NCBI RefSeq assembly: GCF_024807655.1
Contig: NZ_JANUCR010000005.1
Coordinates: 1 to 64,000, forward strand
Direction: 5' to 3'
Length of the DNA stretch: 64,000 bases
From: Methanococcus voltae
GTDB taxonomy: Archaea; AGJL01; Methanococci; Methanococcales; Methanococcaceae
Below are positions 58,744-64,000 of the stretch, in pieces; position 1 is the first letter of the stretch, and every line of letters begins with the position of its first letter. The position numbers and the translations under genes are program-made. The notes under the pieces are model-generated. The model saw only the letters and a program-made list of their open reading frames with translations. It had not been told where the DNA came from and searched no databases.

Positions 58744-59039
58744 TAATCAAGAATAATTAATTTACAAACCTATTTTATGATACTTACAATACCTATTTTT
58801 GTTAATTGTTAATTAAATGCTTATTTACATTTATAATATGCTTATTTATTTTCACATTATAAATAATATTTTAAAATTATAAAATGATAATATATTGTTA
58901 TTTTTTTCAATCTTTTTTTAAAATCAATACATATATATGCTACGGCAAAGATAAATATTATATTATTTTAAAAAATTAAAATATCAAATTCGTAAATACG
59001 GCAAATAACTATCATAGAATTGCTTAATGGGGGCATAAT

Positions 59040-59633
59040 ATGCAAAAAACCCGTAAAAATTACAAAAGAGAATTTGAAGATTACGCTTATGTATTGGATT
59101 TTTTACCATACGGACATTGTGAAGATACAAGACCCAGTTATAAAAAAAGGGGCTTAGTACAGGCTTTTGGTGAAAAAAACTTTGTATTGATGGAATTAGA
59201 ATTAAAAAATAATATTGATGTTGAATTAGCAGAAAAATTATATATTGGCAAACATAATCGTGAGAAAGTAAGCCATGTTTTAAAAATGTTGAAATATGAA
59301 GAATTATCAAGAACTTCTAAATTAGAATTGGTTTATGTAATAAAAGAAGCAATTTTTAATCAGGAAGGTAGGTTTATAAATTTTTTAAATAGTTGTGATG
59401 CAATAAGCTCAAGATTACATTCCTTACAAATACTACCCAGTATTGGAAAAACTGCAATGTGGAAAATAATTGAAGAAAGAGAAAAAAAGCCATTTGAAAG
59501 CTTTGACGATTTTGAAAAAAGAGTTCATAAACATAATATTGTAGAAGTAATTGCTCAAAGAATCGAAGAAGAACTAAAAGAACCACAAAAATACTATTTA
59601 TTTGTAAGATGGAAAAATAATATTAACAAATAA
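59040..59633 (+). CDS. DUF655 protein, helix-hairpin-helix nucleic-acid-binding
   Basis: The 197-residue archaeal family is found next to rpoF and the 16S rRNA dimethylase gene ksgA in many genomes. An N-terminal OB-like part (YAYVLDFLPYGHCEDTRPSY) is followed by a helical domain. A helix-hairpin-helix motif LQILPSIGKTAMWKIIEER lies near residue 145, with a following DDFEKRV helix. It probably binds RNA or DNA; its function is unknown. ksgA is not next here: a glycosyltransferase follows. GGGGGCATA precedes the ATG. Confidence 0.88.
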   Translation: MQKTRKNYKREFEDYAYVLDFLPYGHCEDTRPSYKKRGLVQAFGEKNFVLMELELKNNIDVELAEKLYIGKHNREKVSHVLKMLKYEELSRTSKLELVYVIKEAIFNQEGRFINFLNSCDAISSRLHSLQILPSIGKTAMWKIIEEREKKPFESFDDFEKRVHKHNIVEVIAQRIEEELKEPQKYYLFVRWKNNINK

Positions 59634-59827
59634 TATGATTCTTAAAAATATAATATAAAATTTTAAAATACTATTTTTTTAACATATTTCAAAAACTTTT
59701 GTAATATATTTTAATAATAAAATAACATACTAAACTGATAACAAATATTTGTATTAATTTGTATTATATTATGACATAGTATATCATATTAACCATATGT
59801 AATTTGCTCAATTAAAACGGTGATTTT

Positions 59828-61015
59828 TTGAAAATATTAATTCCTACGATATATCATCCTTATCCAGGTGGAATATCCACACATGTTGAAAATTTAATTA
59901 AAAATATAAATCTAATTATTCAAGAAAATAAAAAAGAAAATGACGATTTAACTTATAAAAAAATTGAATTTCACATATTAAATTATAAAAAAACGGAAAA
60001 TATGGAAAAAATAGACTTTGATAAAAAAAAGAAAAATCAAAACGATATTAAAAACGTAATTATCCATGAAATCCCATTTATTAAAAAATTAAGGGGTCCT
60101 ACTTACTTTTTAAATGGGTATAAAGAAGGCTCTAAAATAATCGAAGATAATGATATAAACTTAATACATAGCCATTACGCATTTCCGCAGGGATTTTTAG
60201 GGGCTAAATTGAGTAATAAATATAAAATACCACATATTTTAACATTACACGGTAGTGATGTTATGAAATTGTCAAAAAACCCCGTGGGAAAACCATTTTT
60301 TAAATACGCCATTAAAAATAGTACGGGAATAATTTGCATAAGTAAATATTTAAAAAAAGAAATTCAAAATGAACAAAACATTTTAAAAATCACCCAATTA
60401 TACAATGGAATAAATTTAGAACTATTTAATAACAAAAACATTTCTGACGAGAATTATGGATTATATGTAGGAGCTTTTGTGGGGCAAAAAGGTATTAATA
60501 CATTAATTAACTCCATAATACAAATAAACCAACAAATTGGGACTAAAAATAATTTTAAATACAAATTAGTAGGAAGCGGAAAAAAAATTAATGAAATTAA
60601 AGAATTAATTAAAAAGAATAATTTAAACAATATTGAAATACTCGGGCAAAAAAGCCAGTTTGAAGTTTCCGAACTAATTAAAAAGTGTAGCTTTTTAGTT
60701 TTACCATCTAACTCCGAAGGTATGGGTATTGTACTATTAGAAGCTATGGCCTGCCAAAAACCAGTGATTGGTACATCTATCGGAGGAATTCCAGAATTGA
60801 TTACTGAAAATTATAATGGTTATATCGTAAAATCAGGCGATAGTGATTCTTTAGCAAATTCTATCTTAAAACTCATTGAAAATCCTAAAATTAGGGCAGA
60901 ATTTGGAAATAATGGATATATACTCTCAAAAAAATACTCTTGGAAAAATAATGCCGAAGAAACCTTAAAATTATATCATAAATTAACAAATTGTAAAGTT
61001 AATGAAAAGTTATGA
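59828..61015 (+). CDS. GT4-family glycosyltransferase
   Basis: This is a GT-B fold glycosyltransferase of 395 residues. The N-terminal acceptor domain starts with YHPYPGGISTHVENL, and IHSHYAFPQGFLGAKL and HILTLHGSDVM follow. The donor domain has VGAFVGQKGINTLI and the EX7E motif in SEGMGIVLLEAMACQKPVIG. It could act on a surface polysaccharide, glycolipid or the archaellin N-glycan; no cluster partner is present. The start is TTG: GGTGAT lies at exactly the spacing used before ATG starts. The gene is very rich in asparagine and lysine codons. Confidence 0.9.
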   Translation: MKILIPTIYHPYPGGISTHVENLIKNINLIIQENKKENDDLTYKKIEFHILNYKKTENMEKIDFDKKKKNQNDIKNVIIHEIPFIKKLRGPTYFLNGYKEGSKIIEDNDINLIHSHYAFPQGFLGAKLSNKYKIPHILTLHGSDVMKLSKNPVGKPFFKYAIKNSTGIICISKYLKKEIQNEQNILKITQLYNGINLELFNNKNISDENYGLYVGAFVGQKGINTLINSIIQINQQIGTKNNFKYKLVGSGKKINEIKELIKKNNLNNIEILGQKSQFEVSELIKKCSFLVLPSNSEGMGIVLLEAMACQKPVIGTSIGGIPELITENYNGYIVKSGDSDSLANSILKLIENPKIRAEFGNNGYILSKKYSWKNNAEETLKLYHKLTNCKVNEKL

Positions 61016-61218
61016 AAATTACATAATTCTCAAAATTATTTCAAAAATGATTAATAATAAAAGCTTAAAAAGTATTAACAACAGCAAATTAAAAATTGGA
61101 ATTAAAAATAAATAAAACCATAATAAAAAAAATAAAACTTAATATAATAAAAAATATGGCTCTTAAACATATTAAAATTAAAAAAATCTAATGATAAAAT
61201 TAAAAAAAGATAGATACT

Positions 61219-61938
61219 ATGATTCCATTTTTTTTAGACTTAAAAAACTTCAAAGTACTTGTTTTTGGATATGGGGATGTTTCAAAACGAAGAATTTTAA
61301 AATTAATAGAAAGTAATGCAAATATTGATGTATATTCTCAAGAAAACCCGTTTAATATATCTAAAAAGTATAATTATGAGTTTATAAGTTATACCGCTTG
61401 CAATATAAGTAAATTAACTACATACGAATTGGAAAATCTAATAAAAAAATACGATATTATTATAACCTGCGTTGATAAAAAAAATAACAAAAGAATAGTG
61501 GAAATTTCCAAAAATTTAAAGAAAATGGTATCTTCATCTACTTTTGAACCAGAAATAAACTTTATTATTCCTGCATTCTTTAAAAAAGACGATATTTGTT
61601 TTTCAATATATACGGGGGGCAAAAGTCCATTAATCGCCCGAGAAGTTAGAAAATTAGTTCAAAATTACCTGTCGGATTATAAATCGGAAATAGAACTACA
61701 AGAACAAATTCGAAATTTATTAAAGGATAATACATTAAGTTATTCTAAAACAGATGCAGATGATAACCTTAATTTTAAAAATCAAATCGATAGGAAAGAA
61801 ATATTAGAATTAGCATTTAAAGATGAAAAATTTAAAGGAAAAATTTTAAATTTAATAGAAGAATATTTTAAAAATAACCAAGATAGCAAAATTAAAAAAA
61901 TAATAAAAAATAATACTAAGGATAATAATCAAAATTAA
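61219..61938 (+). CDS. Precorrin-2 dehydrogenase / sirohydrochlorin ferrochelatase-like (Met8/CysG N-terminal type)
   Basis: It oxidises precorrin-2 to sirohydrochlorin with NAD, on the way to siroheme and F430. The 239-residue protein has the Rossmann loop [14 protein letters not shown] (14-27), [13 protein letters not shown], and [16 protein letters not shown] in the dimer domain. The C-terminal 60 residues are charged and probably flexible. No uroporphyrinogen methyltransferase domain is present. It ends just before hemA; the stop overlaps an ATG (TAATG). The ribosome-binding site is weak. Confidence 0.9.
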   Translation: MIPFFLDLKNFKVLVFGYGDVSKRRILKLIESNANIDVYSQENPFNISKKYNYEFISYTACNISKLTTYELENLIKKYDIIITCVDKKNNKRIVEISKNLKKMVSSSTFEPEINFIIPAFFKKDDICFSIYTGGKSPLIAREVRKLVQNYLSDYKSEIELQEQIRNLLKDNTLSYSKTDADDNLNFKNQIDRKEILELAFKDEKFKGKILNLIEEYFKNNQDSKIKKIIKNNTKDNNQN

Positions 61939-61970
61939 TGATAATAAATTATGAAAATTCGGGTGTATAT

Positions 61971-63191
61971 ATGTTATTGTTTAAAGCCGACCATAAAACT
62001 TTTTCAATTGACGAATTAGAAAAATTAAGACAAAATGAAGAAGAATTTTACAAAAAACATAAGCATTGTATATTGGTACAAACCTGCAATAGGATAGAAA
62101 TATATTTTGATGATTTACAATACCAATGCATTAAAGAATGTAAAAAAGGACTAAACAATGACCAATATATGGCTAAATTACTTGAAGAATTCAAAAATTT
62201 TCAAATTATCCAAGGTAAAGACGCAATCATACATTTCTTAAAAGTAGCTTGTGGTATTGAATCGATGGTACTTGGGGAAGACCAAATTCTTGGACAGATT
62301 AAACGAAGTTTACAAACATCTAAAGAAAAAGGAAAATGTAGTAAATACTTAGAAATGGTTTTTTTAAAGGCTATCCATGTTGGTCAGCGAGTTAGGGTAG
62401 AAACTAAAATAAATGAAGGTAGTGTCTCTATTGGCAGTGCAGCATTGGAATTAGTTGAAAAAAACTTTGGTTTAGACAATAAAAATGTATTATTAATTGG
62501 TGCAGGGGAAATGGGGACTTTAGTTGCTAAAACACTTGCTGAAAAAAATATAAAAGCAGTTATAATATCTAACCGTACTTATGAACGTGCAGAAAGGCTT
62601 GCAAAAGAATTAAAAGGTATTGCAATTAATTTTGATAAATTAAAAGAAGCCATAAATTACAGCGATATAATCATATGTGCTACGGCATCACCACATACGA
62701 TATTGCATAAAAAAGATATAGAAGATATCCAAAAATCTAACTCCGTGAGTGCTAAGATTATAGTTGATATAGCGAATCCTCGTGATGTAGAAGAAAGTGT
62801 TTCAGAGCTCGAAAACATTATATTGTATACAATCGATAACTTAAGGGAAGTTTCAGATACCAATTTGCAAAAAAGAATGGATGAAATGCCAAAAGTATAT
62901 GAAATCATAACTCAAGAATATGAAATATTACTTAAAAATCTTGAAAAATTAGATATAGAGGAAATATTAAAAGATTTAAATAATTATTTAGAAGAAATTA
63001 GAGTTAAGGAATTAAATAAAGCTCTAAACTTAGTCAAAAATAACCCTGAAAAAGCCGAAGAAATATTTAAAAACTTTTCAAAATCAATTACTAAAAAAAT
63101 TTCTCACGATTATGTAAATTATTCATGCAATACATCCAAAGATAAACTTATTAACTCTATTTGGTGGAAAAATGAACAATATAAAAAATAA
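61971..63191 (+). CDS. hemA: Glutamyl-tRNA reductase
   Basis: It reduces Glu-tRNA to glutamate-1-semialdehyde with NADPH, the first step of tetrapyrrole synthesis. The 406-residue protein has the catalytic cysteine C39 in [24 protein letters not shown], the NADP loop [14 protein letters not shown], and a C-terminal helical dimerisation arm. The ATG at 61971 is chosen since GGTGTATAT precedes it; an ATG at 61938 overlapping the previous stop is the alternative and would add 11 residues. Its 3' end overlaps the start of HMG-CoA reductase by 20 bases. Confidence 0.95.
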   Translation: MLLFKADHKTFSIDELEKLRQNEEEFYKKHKHCILVQTCNRIEIYFDDLQYQCIKECKKGLNNDQYMAKLLEEFKNFQIIQGKDAIIHFLKVACGIESMVLGEDQILGQIKRSLQTSKEKGKCSKYLEMVFLKAIHVGQRVRVETKINEGSVSIGSAALELVEKNFGLDNKNVLLIGAGEMGTLVAKTLAEKNIKAVIISNRTYERAERLAKELKGIAINFDKLKEAINYSDIIICATASPHTILHKKDIEDIQKSNSVSAKIIVDIANPRDVEESVSELENIILYTIDNLREVSDTNLQKRMDEMPKVYEIITQEYEILLKNLEKLDIEEILKDLNNYLEEIRVKELNKALNLVKNNPEKAEEIFKNFSKSITKKISHDYVNYSCNTSKDKLINSIWWKNEQYKK

Positions 63192-64000
63192 TAATGAAAA
63201 TAAGGAAAATAATGAAAAAAATGTTGAATTTAAAGAAATTAAAACTAAAGAAATTGATGAAATAGTCGAAAAATTGATTAAAAAAGAAATAAAAGTGTAT
63301 CAATTGGATAAATTAATTGGGGAAAAAAATGCAGTTATAGTTAGAAGAAATTATATTGAAAAACTATCAGGTGTAAAAACAGAACATATTGGACATTATA
63401 CCCTTGATGAAAAACCTGCAATGCAAAAAAACATTGAAAATATGATTGGTGCGGTTCAGGTTCCACTCGGATTTGCAGGCCCTTTAATTGTAAATGGAGA
63501 GTATGCACAGGGTGAATTTCAAATACCTTTGGCAACGACAGAAGGTGCATTGATTGCTTCAATAAATAGGGGTTGTAGCATTATTTCAAAATGCGGAGGC
63601 TCAAAAGCTCGAGTGATAGGGGATAAAATGACTCGTGCACCCATTATTGCCACCAAATCTGTTGCAGATGCATTGGAATTAAAAAATTGGATTGAAGATA
63701 ACTTTGATAAAATAAAAGAAGTTGCGGAAAGTACTACAAGACACGGTAAATTAATAAATGTATCGCCTGTAATAATAGTTGGAAAAAATGTTTATCCAAG
63801 ATTTTGCTTCACAACCGGTGATGCAATGGGGATGAATATGGTCACAATCGCTACAGAAAAAGTATGTGGACTATTAGAGCAGGAAATGGCTCAAAAAGGA
63901 ATTATAATTAATACTGTTGCGTTAAGTGGTAATGTTTGTGTGGATAAAAAACCATCCGCAATTAACTTAATAGAAGGAAGGGGTAAAAGTATAGTGGCAG
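63172..64000 (+). CDS. hmgA: 3-hydroxy-3-methylglutaryl-CoA reductase, 3' part beyond the window
   Basis: It makes mevalonate for isoprenoid lipid side chains. 276 residues are visible. After an acidic, asparagine-rich lead of about 25 residues come the class I motifs [28 protein letters not shown] (catalytic Glu) and [14 protein letters not shown] (catalytic Asp and NADPH loop). The ATG at 63172 has GGTGGAAAA directly before it and lies inside the end of hemA, so the two genes are translationally coupled or at least co-transcribed. The NADPH/catalytic-His end is outside the window. Confidence 0.94.
   Translation, partial: MNNIKNNNENKENNEKNVEFKEIKTKEIDEIVEKLIKKEIKVYQLDKLIGEKNAVIVRRNYIEKLSGVKTEHIGHYTLDEKPAMQKNIENMIGAVQVPLGFAGPLIVNGEYAQGEFQIPLATTEGALIASINRGCSIISKCGGSKARVIGDKMTRAPIIATKSVADALELKNWIEDNFDKIKEVAESTTRHGKLINVSPVIIVGKNVYPRFCFTTGDAMGMNMVTIATEKVCGLLEQEMAQKGIIINTVALSGNVCVDKKPSAINLIEGRGKSIVA

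Overview
The window looks like an ordinary stretch of chromosome from a mesophilic Methanococcus, most likely M. voltae or a close relative. This is inferred from four things: very A+T-rich DNA (intergenic spaces especially); ribosome-binding sites almost always of the form GGTG-N5-ATG; methanogen genes such as archaeal riboflavin kinase, 2-phosphoglycerate kinase, glycerol-1-phosphate dehydrogenase and a probable coenzyme F430 synthetase; and a tRNA/5S rRNA operon with the Methanococcus stable-RNA promoter. I see no insertion sequence, integrase, prophage, CRISPR array or restriction system.

Layout. 1-8.5 kb: a chemoreceptor cut by the left edge, an iron-sulfur flavoprotein, TrkH, 2-phosphoglycerate kinase, purA, ribosomal protein L11 and topoisomerase VI subunit A. 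9.2-12.7 kb: ftsZ-secE-spt5 (division, secretion, transcription elongation) and archaeal phosphoglycerate mutase. 12.8-25.2 kb: taw1, mobB, an ArsR-type regulator, a DRG-type GTPase, map, glutaminase subunit of GMP synthase, thiC, dph2, a threonylcarbamoyl-AMP synthase, a methylthio-nucleoside phosphorylase, and a riboflavin group ribK-ribB-ribC. 25.6-39.6 kb: cdc48, trm1, nrdD, queC, egsA, hemL, two small unknown proteins, putP and a manganese pyrophosphatase. 39.8-43 kb: an unassigned structured segment, then a CadC/SmtB-like repressor with its palindromic operator and a Zn/Cd/Pb-type P-ATPase. 43-49.3 kb: ITP/XTP pyrophosphatase, a site-2-type protease, an ATP-grasp ligase next to a Mur-ligase-fold protein (probable cfbE), and an HD phosphohydrolase. 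49.6-50.6 kb: a minus-strand operon Thr-Pro-Tyr-Lys-5S-Asp-Lys-5S-Asp in which the last three genes are a recent tandem duplication. 50.8-64 kb: pdxS, a CBS protein, a cation/proton antiporter, a 58-residue ferredoxin, endonuclease Q, pus10, an L21e-rpoF-DUF655 group, a glycosyltransferase, precorrin-2 dehydrogenase-hemA, and HMG-CoA reductase cut by the right edge.

How the genes fit together. hemA, hemL and the precorrin-2 dehydrogenase feed siroheme, the precursor of factor F430, and the probable cfbE acts at the end of that route. egsA and hmgA supply the glycerophosphate backbone and the isoprenoid precursors of archaeal lipids. taw1, trm1, pus10, queC, dph2 and the threonylcarbamoyl-AMP synthase are RNA or EF2 modification functions.

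The most unusual items are the roughly 230-nt G+C-elevated, locally paired segment at 39857-40087 that matches no RNA I recognise; the 373-bp-period duplication of tRNA-Lys/5S/tRNA-Asp with one base difference; overlapping inverted repeats before nrdD; a perfect SmtB/CadC-type operator; and a set of tandem repeats with 9-11-bp units, several just after stop codons.
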